From contig CANXME010002183.1 of assembly GCA_948144175.1 (NCBI GenBank), forward strand, positions 248,001 to 312,000: 64,000 bases of DNA. Reading direction: 5' to 3'. Source of the DNA: Closterium sp. NIES-65. Its lineage: Eukaryota; Streptophyta; Zygnematophyceae; Desmidiales; Closteriaceae. A program made the translations under genes and the position numbers. This document shows positions 20,269 through 30,496 of this stretch, piece after piece. The number at the start of each line of letters is the position of its first letter. Position 1 is the first letter of the stretch. Under the pieces are notes generated by a model, which worked only from the letters and a program-made list of their open reading frames with translations, was not told the DNA's origin and did no database searches.

Positions 20269-22545
20269 TTCCCGCCGCCTTTATCGCGTTCCCGCCGCCC
20301 GATTCCCGTTCCTGCCGCCCTATTCCCCTTTCGCGCCGCCCACTTCCCCTTTCGCGCCGCCCACTTCCCCTTTCCCGCCGCCCGACGCGCCTTTTCAGCC
20401 GCCCGATTCCCATTTCCCGCCTCCAGACATTCCTTCCCGCCTCCCTATTGCCGTTTCTGTCGCCCGACGACCCATCCCTCCCTTCTCTCCCTTCTCTCCC
20501 TTCCCTCCCTTTCCTCCCTTCCCTCCCTTCTCTCCCTTCCCTCCCTTCTCTCTCTTCCCTCCCTTCTCTCCCTTCCGTCCCAACTAATTACCCACACTCC
20601 TCCATCCTCTCCCTTCCCTGCCTTCCCTTCCCCTCCCTCCCCTCCCTTCCCTCCTTCCCTCCCTTCCCTGCCTTCCCTCCCCTTGCCTCCCCTCCCTTCC
20701 CTCCTTCCCTCCCTTCCCTCCTTCCCTCCCTTCCCCCCTTTCCCATCATTCCCTCCCTTCTCGCCCGTCTCTCCCTTCCCTCCCTCTCCCCCTTCCCTCT
20801 TTCCCTCCCTTCCCTCCCTTCTCTCCCTTCCCTCACCTCCCTCCCCTCCCTCCTTATCTCCTTTCCCTCCAATCCCTCCCTTCCCTCCCTTCTCTCCCTT
20901 CCCTCCCTTCCCTCCCTTTCTCACTTCCCCCCCTTCTCTCCCTGCGCTCCCATCTCTCCTTTCCCTCCCTCCTCTTCCGTCCCTCGCTTCACTCCTTCCC
21001 TCCCCTCCCTCCCTTCCCTCCCTTCACTCCATTCTCTTCATTTTCTCCCTTCTCTCCCTTCATGTCCTTCTCTCCCCCCTTACCTTCTCTCCCTTTTCAC
21101 CGTTCCCTCCCATCCCTCTTTGCAATCTCCAGCCTCTCCCTTCTCTCCCTTCTCTCCCTTCTCTCCCTTCTCTCCCTTCTCTCCCTTCTCTCCCTTCTCT
21201 CCCTTCTCTCCCTTCTCTCCCTTCTCTCACATCTCTCCCTTCTCTCCCTTCTCTCCCTTCTCTCCCTTCTCTCCCTTCTCTCCCTTCTCTCCCTTCCCTC
21301 CCTTCCCTCCCTTCCCTCCCTTCCCTCCCTTCCCTCCCTTCCCTCCCTTCCTTCCCTCCCTTCCCTCCCTTCCCTCCCTCCCCTCCCTCCCCTCCCTTCC
21401 CTCCCCTCCCTTCCCTCCCTTCCCTCCGTTCCCTCCGTTCTCTCCCTTCTCTCCCTTCTCTCCCTTCCCGCCCATCTCTCCCCACCTACCACCCTTTTCT
21501 CCCTCCCATCTCATCCCGACTTCCTTATCTTCCGTCTCTCCTCTCCCTGGCCTCCGTTATCTCTCATCCCTCATTGCAATCTCCTTTCTCGTAGATGCCG
21601 GCAGGGCCGCCCGACCTCCCCTTCCCGCCGCCCGATTCCCCTATCGCTCCGCCAAATTCCCGTTCCCGCCGCCCACTTCCCCTTTCGCGCCGCCCACTTC
21701 CCCTTTCCCGCCGCCCGACGCGCCTTTTCAGCGACCCGATTCCCACTTCCCGCCTCCAGACATGCCTTCCCGCCTCCCTATTGCCGTTTCCGTCGCCCGA
21801 CGACCCATCCCTCCCTTCCCTCCCTTCTCTCTCTTCCCTCCCTTCTCTCCCTTCCCTCCCTTCTCTCCCTTCCCTCCCTTCTCTCTCTTCCCTCCCTTCC
21901 CTCCCTTCTCTCTCTTCCCTCCCTTCTCTCTCTTCCCTCCCTTCTCTCCCTTCCCTCCCTTTCCTCCCTTCCCTCCCTTCTCTCCCTTCCCTCCCTTCCC
22001 TCCCTTTCTCACTTCCCCCCCTTCTCTCCCTGCGCTCCCATCTCTCCTTTCCCTCCCTCCTCTTCCGTCCCTCCCTTCACTCCTTCCCTCCCCTCCCTCC
22101 CTTCCCTCCCTTCACTCCATTCTCTTCATTTTCTCCCTTCTCTCCCTTCATGTCCTTCTCTCCCCCCTTACATTCTCTCCCTTTTCACCCTTCCCTCCCA
22201 TCTCTCTTTGCAATCTCCAGCCTCTCCCTTCTCTCCCTTCTCTCCCTTCTCTCCCTTCTCTCCCTTCTCTCCCTTCTCTCCCTTCTCTCACTTCTCTCCC
22301 TTGTCTCCCTTCTCTCCCTTCTCTCCTTTCCCTCCCTTCCCTCCCTTCCCTCCCTTCCCTCCCTTCCCTCCCTTCCCTCCCTTCCCTCCCTTCCCTCCCT
22401 TCCCTCCCTTCCCTCCCTTCCCTCCCTTCCCTCCCTCCCCTCCCTCCCCTCCCTTCCCTCCCCTCCCTTCCCTCCCTTCCGTCCCTTCCCTCCGTTCTCT
22501 CCATTCTCTCCCTTCTCTCCCTTCCTCCCCATCTCTCCCCACCTG
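20269..22545. repeat. pyrimidine-rich 9-bp satellite with a large internal duplication
   Basis: The plus strand is almost pure C/T, dominated by TTCTCTCCC and TTCCCTCCC units of 9 bp. A GCC-rich preamble (CGCCCACTTCCCCTTT-type) occurs at about 20285-20480 and again at about 21610-21815. The sequences that follow each also match, so a block of about 1.3 kb is duplicated. Open frames of up to 900 codons here are periodic Pro/Ser/Leu/Phe artefacts. The block joins truncated Copia F (plus) and truncated Copia G (minus). Confidence 0.85.
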
Positions 22546-23092
22546 CAAGGGAGACAGCAACTGGCCGAGCAAGCGGCTCAAGGGCAGTGCGGTCACGAAA
22601 GAAGCAGCGAGAAGCACGTGAGTCCAGTGTGAAGGTGTGCAGTGCTGCAGTCGACTCAGTACCAAGGGGGGCAGACACACAAGCACCTAGAGCAGCTGCC
22701 TCACCAGCACCTGGGGTAGCCGACACGGGAGTACCTGGAGCGGCAGACGCACTGGCCCTAATGCCCGGGTCGGGCGGCACACACAAGTACTCAGCACCCT
22801 CTCCACTAGTAGACATCACATACATAGCAGATAGAATAGCATCAAGGTCTAGAGCATAGATATCAATCCCCTTCTTCAGGAGATCAATCCAGCGGGGCAG
22901 CTCAGTGGCCTGAGGGAACTGAACACGCCAAGCATCGTCGAGACGAGCGAAGCAGCGCTGTGTGGCGTGCGATCGTCCACACTGCTGACCAGTGCGGTCA
23001 CCAGTGCGAATGACGTACGTGCAGCTAAGACCACCCCCACCCCCGTGCTGAGAGTACCACTCACAGACCTCCTGGGGCGAAGGAGTGTGCTG
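22546..23092 (-). pseudogene. Copia G gag C-terminus and partial protease
   Basis: Contains the Cys/His gag motif (near 22955-23035), the IDLLKKGIDIYALD block, MYVMSTSGEGAEY and the protease start. The active-site triplet reads Asp-Ser-Arg instead of Asp-Ser-Gly, which should abolish catalysis. The protease stops after about 20 further residues at the satellite junction. Confidence 0.75.
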
Positions 23093-24121
23093 CTAGCCCT
23101 GGCCACCGCCAGCGCCTCCACGGCCACCACTACCGCCGCCACCTCCTCGACCACCCCAACCCCTGCCGCCGCCTCGTCCACCGCCACCCCAACCACCGAC
23201 TCCGCCCCTGCCACCTCCCCCGCCGCTGCCGCCACCACCCCCATCGCCGCCACTAGTCTCCCCAGTCGTGCCACCACCCCCGCCGCCTCCACCGCCCCCA
23301 CCGCCGCCTCCCCCACCGTCACCACCACCACCCTTGCCCCCTTTTCCCTTGCCGCTGCGGCGCCCGCTCGAAGCAGACGCAGCGCCGACCTTCTCAGCAC
23401 CAAGAAGGTCGACAGCAGCAGCAGAGGCGACAGAGGGAAGAAGGGGGGAAGGTGAACACCCCTCAAAGAACGGGGTACGGGGGTCGCCACGAGAGGCACG
23501 TACAGCGACTATGCTAGTCTCAGCTGCAAGCAGTTCCTTCTCGAGGAGGGCAATGGTGAGCTCAGTGGGGCAGCGAGCTAGGAAGTGGTCCCTGACAGCA
23601 CGAAGTGTGTCAGGGAGGCGGGTGACTAGGTGGTAGAGAGTGAGCCAGAGTGGAGGGGGGTGCGTGGCAAGGAACTCAGCGGGCATGGCGGCACGGAAGC
23701 GGGCCTCACTAGTACGGAGGTGCGTGATGAGGTCAGCGACTGTGTGAAAAGAGGCCAGGTCGGGAAACAGGTAGGGGAGGGAGAGACGGCCTAGTGCGGC
23801 AGAGGCAGGTGAGGAGTAGCGAGCAACTACAGCTGTGTACAGTGCCTGTGCAGTCTTGTGCTGGCCAAAGTGCTCGCGTTCGTCTATCGGCAGGGAGTTG
23901 CGAATAGCGAAGCGAGTGTGGGCATCACGAGTCTGCCACTGTGAGCGAGCGGTGCTGTCAGCAGTAGCAGCAGGGGCAGTGACATGGCCTAGGGCGTGAT
24001 CGTATAGTGAGATGTCATCCTTGGCTGTGAGCTGTAGGTAGAGGTGCAGGTCATCTAGCCAGGTGTCAAACTTCACTGGGCGGCCCTCAGCATCAAAAGC
24101 TAGAACCTGTGGGCTAGCCAT
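23093..24121 (-). pseudogene. Copia G gag
   Basis: 342 codons from ATG (24119-24121). It resembles L gag in the body (DDLHLYLQLTAKDDISLYDH; VVARYSSPASAALGRLSL), with a Gly-rich tail of about 90 residues. There is no homopolymer frameshift here: the site reads THPPPLWLTLYHL. It ends at TAG 23093-23095, where L has CAG; the frame continues beyond it. Confidence 0.8.
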
Positions 24122-24844
24122 AGGAGCAGTAGAAGTAGCAGCAGTAGCAGTAGAAGAAGCAGTTACGTCGGCTCAGTTCGGGCAGGGCGGCGCGGCTCGG
24201 GTGGGGCGGCTCGGTTCGGGTTGGGTCACGCGGCTCGGCTGGGTTCGCGCGGCTCGGCTCGGGTCGCGCGGCTCGGTTCGGTCGCGCGGCTCGGTTCGCC
24301 CCGGGCTGTGGCGGTACTAGGCCGCTCGGAGCCTCTAGGGACGGTGGGCGCGGGGCCAACGGGGCCGTTTGGGGCCTTAGGGAGGTGAGCGCGGGCCGTT
24401 CGGGGCCTTTTAGGGGTCGACGGGGCCGCTAGGGAGGTAAGCGTGGGGCCGTTCGGGGCCGTTTAGGGGTCGACGGGGCTGCTAGGACGGTGAGTGCGGG
24501 GCCTAACGGGGCCACTAGGGGCCGACGTGGCCGTTTGGGGCCGCTAGGGAGGTAAGCGCGGGGCCGTTCGGGGCCTTTTAGGGGTCGACGGGGCCGCTAG
24601 GGAGGTAAGCGCGGGGCCGTTCGGGGCCGTTTAGGGGTCGACGGGGCCGCTAGGACGGTGAGCCCGGGGCATAACGGGGCCACTAGGGGCCGACGGGGCT
24701 GTTCTGGGCCGCTAGGGAGGTAAGTGCGTGGGCCGTGAGGGGCCTCTAGGGGCGGGCCGTCAGTGCCTTAGGCGCCCTAGGTAGGTAGGTAGGTAGGCAG
24801 GTAGGTAGGTAGGTAGGTAGGTAGTGGTGGGCCCTTAACAGTTC
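24122..24844 (-). other. GC-rich leader of Copia G
   Basis: Long units built from GGGGCCGTTCGGGGCC and GGGGTCGACGGGGCCGCTAG recur three or four times between 24340 and 24760. A (GTAG)n microsatellite lies at about 24779-24825, close to the primer site. The leader of L (38425-39201) has the same plan. Confidence 0.65.
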
Positions 24845-24872
24845 GGTCCTAGGAGGGACCTGCTCTATACCA
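24845..24872 (-). promoter_or_regulatory. primer-binding site and hairpin of Copia G
   Basis: On the minus strand TGGTATAGAGC begins at 24872, next to the LTR, a one-base variant of the initiator-Met site. The inverted repeat GGTCCT-AGGA-GGGACC (24845-24860) sits where F has GTTCCC/GGGAAC. Confidence 0.75.
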
Positions 24873-25007
24873 TGTTGGAAGAACTGATCAGGAATGAATG
24901 AACTAAGAGTGAAAACAGTACAAATACCTAACCCTAGAATTGTGTACCCCCTACAGGCTAACCCACTGTAGCCTAAACAAGCACAACAACATATATGATG
25001 TTTGACA
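24873..25007 (-). repeat. 5' LTR of Copia G
   Basis: 135 bp, TGTCAAACATC...TCCAACA on the minus strand, same subfamily as the LTRs of L (31995-32120, 39230-39358). Its right edge abuts the coding fragment H. Confidence 0.8.
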
Positions 25008-25563
25008 GTGGGGGCAAGTCGGGTGCCGGTGGCAAAATGAAAGGGAGTTGCTGGTATTGTGAGAAGGAGGGGCACCCCTGGTTTTTGTGCTATAATAAAC
25101 CCGAGGGATGGACCCCCCAGAATCGTCACCAGGATGGCGGCGCGCGGAGGAACCAGAAAAACGGCGTGAGCATGGTTGCTGATTCGTCCAACAACAACTC
25201 GAAGAGCAACGGCGGTGCGGAAAAGAAGAAGGAGCGCACCGCGGGCCAGTTCTTCCATATTGGAGAGCAGGGGGAGCAGGGGGAGCAAGGAGACGCCTCT
25301 GCCAAGGTTGGAGCAGAGCTGCACCCCCTGGATTATTGGGTGTTGGACACGGGCGCTGCTTGGACGATGACGCCGCGAAAAGACCTGCTGGACCATGTAC
25401 GAGCTGCACCGATCAACGAGGTGTGCTCCGCCTCTGGACACGCGCTGAAGGTGGCTGGTGCGGGACGAGCTGCGTTTAAGGGAGCGGATGGCAAGCCGGT
25501 GGTGCTGCACGACGTTCTCCTCGTTCCTGAACTCAAGGCCAACCTCATCTCCCTCCGACTACT
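25008..25563 (+). pseudogene. Copia gag zinc knuckle and protease fragment of another lineage (H)
   Basis: An open frame of about 190 codons. A classical knuckle CX2CX4HX4C (CWYCEKEGHPWFLC) is followed by a polar linker, WVLDTGAAWTMTP (aspartic protease active site) and LVPELKANLISLR, the usual end of a Copia protease domain. It starts at the LTR of G and ends where a Gypsy integrase begins on the other strand. Codon use is less GC-extreme than in the GC-rich Copia family. Confidence 0.8.
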
Positions 25564-25565
25564 AC

Positions 25566-26396
25566 TAAGTGATCACGTCGCTGGCGATAGGCATACTGCT
25601 TCTGGGAGGTTTGCATCGTGGTGAGACGTCGCTGAGTCTTCTCCCATAGCTGCTGCATGGTGGTGACGAAGTCATGTGCGGCTTCGACGTGTGCCAGTGT
25701 GGTTGACTCCTGTGGTGTAAGTGGTTCCCGTCCGTAACACATGAACAAAGGAGTTTTCCCTGTGGCCACATGTGACGCGTTGTTGTAAGCGAACTCTAGG
25801 GTTGGTAACTGTGTGTCCGAGTGGCTGACATCGTCTTTGCAAGCTGTGCGTAGTAACTGTTCAACCACCAAATTGAGTCGCTCTGTCTGTGTGTCAGTCT
25901 GTGGGTGGTATGCTGAGGACATCACAAGTTTGGTCCCCAATAATCCCATGAGCTCCTTCCAGAACTTACTTATGAATTTGGGGTCTCTGTCTGAGATGAC
26001 TGTAGCGGGGATGCCGTGGATGGTGATGATGTGGTCGAAGAAGAGGCGAGCGGTTGCTTCAGCTGTAGCTGTGGGGTTGGTCGGTATGAAGTGACCCATT
26101 TTGGAGAACTTATCGATGACTACGAGGATTGAGTCATGTCCCCGTGAGGTCGAAGGAAGTCCCGTGATGAAGTCGAGGCTAAAGACCTGCCATGGCTTCT
26201 CCGGTACGGGTAGAGACTGAAGTAACCCTGCTTTTCTCTGCTTTCTACTCTTCATCCGCTGGCATGTGTCACATGTGGTGACAAACTGCTGCACGTCTGC
26301 TGCCATCCTGGGCCAGTAGTAATACTTTGCTATCCCTGCTAATGTCTTGTTGCTCCCGAAATGTCCCGCATAAGGTACGTCGTGAAACTCCTCCAA
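25566..26396 (-). pseudogene. Gypsy integrase
   Basis: About 277 codons remain open. The zinc-binding N-terminus has VPYAGHFG and FVTTCDTCQ. The core has SLDFITGLP, VISDRDPKF and a third acidic residue in HPQTDTQTERLN, the D,D35E triad. LEFAYNN and TPLFMCYGREP are typical of plant Gypsy integrases. The C-terminal domain is cut after RQRRD. Confidence 0.9.
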
Positions 26397-27267
26397 TAGG
26401 ATCTGCCGTAGTGGGGCGTAATTCGGTACCCAAATCTTTCCTGAACCCTTCCTTACCGCTGAGTCATTCTACCACTGTAACAGCTTCCTAGTCTGTGCCA
26501 TAGCAATCTCTGCGTCCACGGAGTATCCACGTTGGAATAGACCCTTGAGCAGAGGGTTCATCCCGTCCAGCTAGATGCCTGCTATATGACCGAGGCGGCT
26601 CAATGCGTCTGCCTTGTTGTGTAGCCCAGGCTTTTAGACGATGTCGTAGTGGAAGTGAGTTTCCAGGAAGTCTACCCACCCCACCTGTCGTCGTGAAAGC
26701 GTCGGCTGCGACTTCAGGTATTTGAGGCTGCAGTGGTTAGTGTAAACTGTAGTCTTGGCTCCCTCTAGGTAACACCTCCACGCCTTGAAGGCCACAACTA
26801 TGGCTAAGGCTTCCTTGTCGTGAATGGGGTAGTTAAGTTCTGCTCCGTGTAGTTTTTTACTGAGGTAGGCGATAGGCTGTAAACCGTGTCCGTGATCCTG
26901 CATCAGTACTACTCCGACTGCCTGGTCACTAGCGTCTGCTTCAACTACGTAGTCCTTGTCTGGGTCTGGTAGGATGAGTACTGGTGCTGTGGTCAGTGCT
27001 GTCTGTAGCTGCTCCATGGTTTGCTGATGAGGAGTATCCCATTTGTAGGGCGTATCCTTTTTCAATAGGTCGGTCAGTGGTGCTGCTATCATAGCGTACT
27101 GTGGCACGAACCTGTTGTAGTAGTTGGCGAAGCCTAGGAACTACTGCAACTCCTTCACGTTCTCCGGTTCTTTCCACTTCTTGACGGCTTCGATCTTCCG
27201 CGGATCCACGTGTACACCCTCCGCACTCACCATGTGCCCGAGAAGCTGCACCTTCTCCAAGGCGAAG
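26397..27267 (-). pseudogene. Gypsy RNase H and connecting regions
   Basis: The open part 26634-27107 holds the RT connection, VVEADASDQAVGVVL (first RNase H Asp), YPIHDKEALA (Glu) and YTNHCSLKYL where TDH is usual, a possible loss of the third acidic residue. A TAG at 26634 and further stops at 26397-26633 break the RNase H to integrase tether. A TAG near 27140 interrupts the motif ELQ-FLGFANYYNRF. Confidence 0.8.
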
Positions 27268-27640
27268 TCATTCTTTGACAGCTTCACGTAGAGCTTGTTT
27301 TTTTCGCAGGATCTCGAACACCGTCCGTAGATGCTCCACGTGCTCCTTCATGTTCTTGGAGTAGATGAGGATGTCGTCCAGGTACACTACTACGCACCCG
27401 TCCATCAGGGGCCGTAGGATGTGATTCATCTCCGCCTGAAACGTTGCTGGTGCGATGTAGAGTCCGAACGGCATCACCAAGTATTCGTAGGAGCCGTATC
27501 TGGTACGGAACACCGTCTTGTGGATCGAGTTGTCGGCCATCTTGATCTGCCAGTAACCCGATAGTAAGTCCAGCTTCGAGAATACTGTTGCACCACGTAG
27601 TTGGTTAAGTAGGTCGTCTATGCTCGACGGGGCGGCTAGG
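27268..27640 (-). pseudogene. Gypsy reverse transcriptase core, 5' truncated
   Basis: Contains [40 protein letters not shown] and [12 protein letters not shown], with YLDD at 27373-27384. The N-terminal motifs before [16 protein letters not shown] are missing. The frame is lost at an A7 run on the coding strand (27299-27305), after which [16 protein letters not shown] continues in another phase. Confidence 0.85.
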
Positions 27641-28165
27641 CGCGCCAACGGGGCCGCGAAGGGGTGGCGACGGGGCCGTGAAGGGCGGCGACGGGGCCGC
27701 TGGGTGGCGGCGACGGGGCCGCGAGGGGCGGCGACGGGGCTGCTGAGGGTGGCGACTGGGCCGCTAAGGGTGGTGACGGGGCCACGAAGGGCGGCGACGG
27801 GGCCGCTAAGGGTGGTGACGGGGCCACTAAGGGCGGCGACGGGTCCGCTAAGGGGTGGCGACGCAGCCACTAGGGGCGGCAACGGGGCCGCTAAGGGCGG
27901 CGAAAGGGCCGCGAAAGGGCGGCAACGGGGCCGCTAAGGGTGGCGACGGGGCCGGGAGGGGCGGCGACGGGGCCGCAAAGGGGCCGTGAGAGGGGCCTCT
28001 AAGAGGGGTGACGGGGTGCTAAGGGCAGGGGATGCTACGGGAGGGCGGCCCACGGGGCGCGCCTCGGGCAGGGGCGACTCGCGCTCCGGGCAGGAAAAAA
28101 AAAATTATCGATTTTTAGTGGTGGGCCCTAGGAAGCGTTCCCACTAGGGAACTTGCTCTATACCA
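27641..28165 (-). other. GC-rich leader of a truncated minus-strand LTR element, with primer site and hairpin
   Basis: Contains many 18-24 bp GGGGCCGCTAAGGGTGGCGAC-like units. Near its 5' end on the minus strand it has the conserved T-run and GGGCCCACCA. The perfect stem GTTCCC-ACTA-GGGAAC lies at 28137-28152, and TGGTATAGAGC ends at the LTR (28155-28165). Its gag and pol are absent: the leader joins a Gypsy RT at 27640. Confidence 0.65.
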
Positions 28166-28309
28166 TGTTAAGATTAGCAGGTAGAAATTTTAGAAGCAGA
28201 ATAGGTGGTTGCACTAGCAAGCAGTTGAGTACATATAGGAAACCCTAAGTTGGGTTGTACTCGCTATAGAGTACCCCATTGCAGGCTAGACAAATATAGC
28301 ATTCTGACA
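28166..28309 (-). repeat. LTR shared by two minus-strand elements
   Basis: 144 bp, TGTCAGAATG...TCTTAACA. A primer site and leader follow on its left, so it acts as a 5' LTR. A LARD 3' tail with TATGGGGGTG precedes it on its right, so it also acts as a 3' LTR. That is the structure expected after LTR-LTR recombination between neighbouring copies. Confidence 0.75.
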
Positions 28310-29283
28310 CACCCCCATAGCCAAAGTGGGGTGTAATCAGCACAAGAAGCATGCATAGCAATAGTTCACTATGATAAGCAAAGCTAGAGGCTAGCACAGA
28401 GGGCAAGTGAGGAGGAGGAGAGACTGTGGGGGCGAGAAGATGGGAGGCAACTGCTGAAGCTGTAGACACACAGGAGCTGCTGGCTCAGTGGCTACCGAAG
28501 CAAAGGCCCGGACTACAGGAGTAACTGGCTCCGCGGAGATTGTAGCCTCCTGACCGGAGCAACTGACCCACAGGCGACTGGCGACTACCGGAGATTGTAG
28601 CCTCCGGACTACTGGCGCTGCTGACGACAAGACGGCTGCCTCCACTCAACCTCTCCCAGCTGCCCCACGTCCCTATCACACACCCCCTGCTGCACCCCTA
28701 GCTCCACTCCCACGTCACCCCCCTAGTACCACTCCTTCGGCTCCCACACATCCACCCCCCTTAGCGGCAGCTGCAGCAGCGGGAGACGGAGGAGGAGGAG
28801 GAGTAGGGGACGGCGCACACAACCGGCACCCCCACAACCGCCACCCCCACACTCCCCACCCCCAAACCCTAAAACGGGTGACATGGGGTAGGAGCGCAGG
28901 GGACGGCGAGGGGGACGGCGCGTGGCCCCCAGGGCGCCACCACGGGGCAGCGAGGGGCCGCGCGCGGCTCCCCAGGGAGCCGCGACGAGGCAGCGGGGGG
29001 GTCGCGCACGGCTCCAGGGGCGGCGCGCGGGTCCCCGGGGGCGACGCGAGGGTCGACGGGGGTGGAGCGCCGGTCCCCTGAGGCGACGCGAGGGTCGACG
29101 GGGGCGGCGCGCGGGTCCCCTGAGGCGACGCGAGGGTCGACGGGGTTCGGCGCGCAGGTCCAACGGGGCCGGCGCGCCAGAGATGAAAAATACGTCGCAC
29201 GCCACGGGGCGTGCGACAGATCGAGTAGTAGCGGAAGCATGTTGGTGGGCCCACAGGCCAAGGAGGGACAGGCTCTGATAGCA
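28310..29283 (-). mobile_element. interior of LARD-d
   Basis: The left part (28310-28720) matches LARD-b and LARD-c 3' segments. A telo-box-like AAACCCTAA lies at 28864. Then come GC-rich 33-bp units with GACGCGAGGGTCGACGGGG (29040-29150). TGCTATCAGAGCC at about 29271-29283 is a near-exact initiator-Met primer site. No gag or pol motif is found. Confidence 0.75.
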
Positions 29284-29412
29284 TGTGAAGTTTAGAAGGA
29301 GGAATGAATGACTATGAAACAGATGGGTACAAATATGAAACCTAAAAGTGTTGTACCCCATAGTATCTACCCCACTATAGCCTAGAAAGACTACAGCACA
29401 TGTACTTTGACA
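29284..29412 (-). repeat. 5' LTR of LARD-d
   Basis: 129 bp, TGTCAAAGTAC...AACTTCACA. It belongs to a different LTR subfamily from the LTR at the other end (28166-28309), being closer to IK. LARD-d therefore has mismatched LTRs. Confidence 0.75.
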
Positions 29413-29515
29413 CTTTTCTACGCTCCATAGTACTTTGCCCAACTTCTAAGGTACCTGAATAATCTCTAAAGGCCTTTTCTTGGCCTCTAAATCTCCCCTG
29501 AATTTTTCAAGGCTC
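29413..29515 (-). pseudogene. scrap of Gypsy N, continuing from 42571
   Basis: On the minus strand it reads LSLEKFRGDLEAKKRPLEI and fits as the continuation of SYKDTLTKNIASRGF read leftward to 42571. The two parts are separated only by IK and its AAAAA duplication. It is truncated on the left by LARD-d. Confidence 0.5.
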
Positions 29516-29520
29516 AAAAA

Positions 29521-29647
29521 TGTCAAACATTCATGCTATAGTCTTTCTGGCTGTAGTGGGCTAGACAGTATGGGGTACAGTTTACTAGGGTTACATATTT
29601 GAACTCAACTTATTTCCCAGTCAATCATTCATCGTAATTCTTTCACA
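29521..29647 (+). repeat. 5' LTR of Copia IK
   Basis: 127 bp, TGTCAAACATTC...TTCTTTCACA, followed directly by TGGTATAGAGC (29648-29658). Confidence 0.85.
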
Positions 29648-29690
29648 TGGTATAGAGCGAGCTCCCTAGTGGGAACGTTTTCTAGGGCCC
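29648..29690 (+). promoter_or_regulatory. primer-binding site and hairpin of Copia IK
   Basis: TGGTATAGAGC starts at 29648. GCTCCC-TAGT-GGGAAC (29661-29676) is the same hairpin as in F with one mismatched pair, as expected for decay in an old copy. GGGCCCACCA follows at 29684. Confidence 0.75.
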
Positions 29691-30496
29691 ACCACTACTA
29701 CGATTTGTTTTTCCTTACCTGCCAGGAGCGCGCTTCGCGCCTGCCCTAGTTGCGCCCCGTGCGCCTGCCCTCCCGTAGCGTCCCCTGCCCTTAACGGCCC
29801 GTCGCGCCCCTTAAGGCCCCTTCGCGGCCCCTTCTCGGCCATTCGCGGCCCTTCTTTCAGCCCTTTGCGGCCCCTTCGCGGCCCCCTTCGCGGCCCTTCG
29901 CGGCCCCCTCACGGCCCTTCGCGGCCCCTTCGCGGCCCTTCGCAGCCCCCTCACGGCCCTTCGCGGCCCCTTAGCGGCCCGTCGCGGCCCCCCTCATGGC
30001 CCTTCGCGGCCCCCTTCGCGGCTCTTCGAGGCCCCCCTCACGGCCCTTCGCGGCCCCGCCCCGTCACCTGTCGCGGCCTGCCCTGCCTTCGGCGCGGCCC
30101 TCCTCTGCTCTGCTCGGCGACCCGCCACTGCGGCCCCGACCTGCCCCTCTCGCCAGTCGCGGCCTCCACCTGCAGCAGCCGCCGAGGAGCCCTGCAGCAG
30201 CTGCTGTCCCTGCCTCAGCCGCCGAGGCTGCCTCCGCCGGTGTGACGAGCCGCCTCCGCCGCTGCCGTCACTTCTGCCACGGCCCTGCCCTGCAGCCGAG
30301 CCGCGGCCCTGACCTGCCGCCCAGTTGCGGCCCCGACCCTGCCGGCGCACCACGGCCCTTCCCCACCAGTAACGGCCTCCCTACCCACCCGCCCCTGGTA
30401 AGCGCACCGCCGAACCGCGCCGCCCTGCCTAACCAAGCAGCCCTGCCTAGCCGCGCCGCCCTATCGAGTCGCGCCGCTACTGCTGCTCCTGCTACT
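29691..30496 (+). other. GC-rich leader of Copia IK
   Basis: T-rich start, then GCGGCCCCTTCGCGGCCC-type repeats (29780-30060) and CCGCC-rich DNA. No gag ATG follows: homology to the antisense pol fragment J begins at about 30497. Confidence 0.6.

Larger units (their letters stand above)
22546..25007 (-). mobile_element. Copia element G, minus strand, truncated in protease
   Basis: 5' LTR (24873-25007), primer site, GC-rich leader, gag (start 24121) and protease up to 22546, where satellite DNA begins. Pre-integrase onward is missing. Lesions are a TAG at 23093 and an active-site change DSGA to DSRA. Confidence 0.8.
25566..27640 (-). mobile_element. decayed Ty3/Gypsy pol fragment (S)
   Basis: Minus-strand order RT, RNase H, integrase is the Gypsy order; Copia has integrase first. 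The fragment begins inside RT at about 27640, where a Copia-type GC-rich leader abuts, and ends in the integrase C-terminus at 25566. No LTR belonging to it is visible. Confidence 0.85.

Noticed and set aside
20121..22859. 912-codon open frame on the plus strand
   Set aside because: Periodic Pro/Ser/Phe/Leu from 9-bp repeats, equally open in all three phases. It starts in integrase and ends antisense to a protease.
24779..24825. Telomere-like repeat
   Set aside because: The unit is a 4-bp TAGG run, not the plant heptamer; it is a leader microsatellite also found in Copia L.
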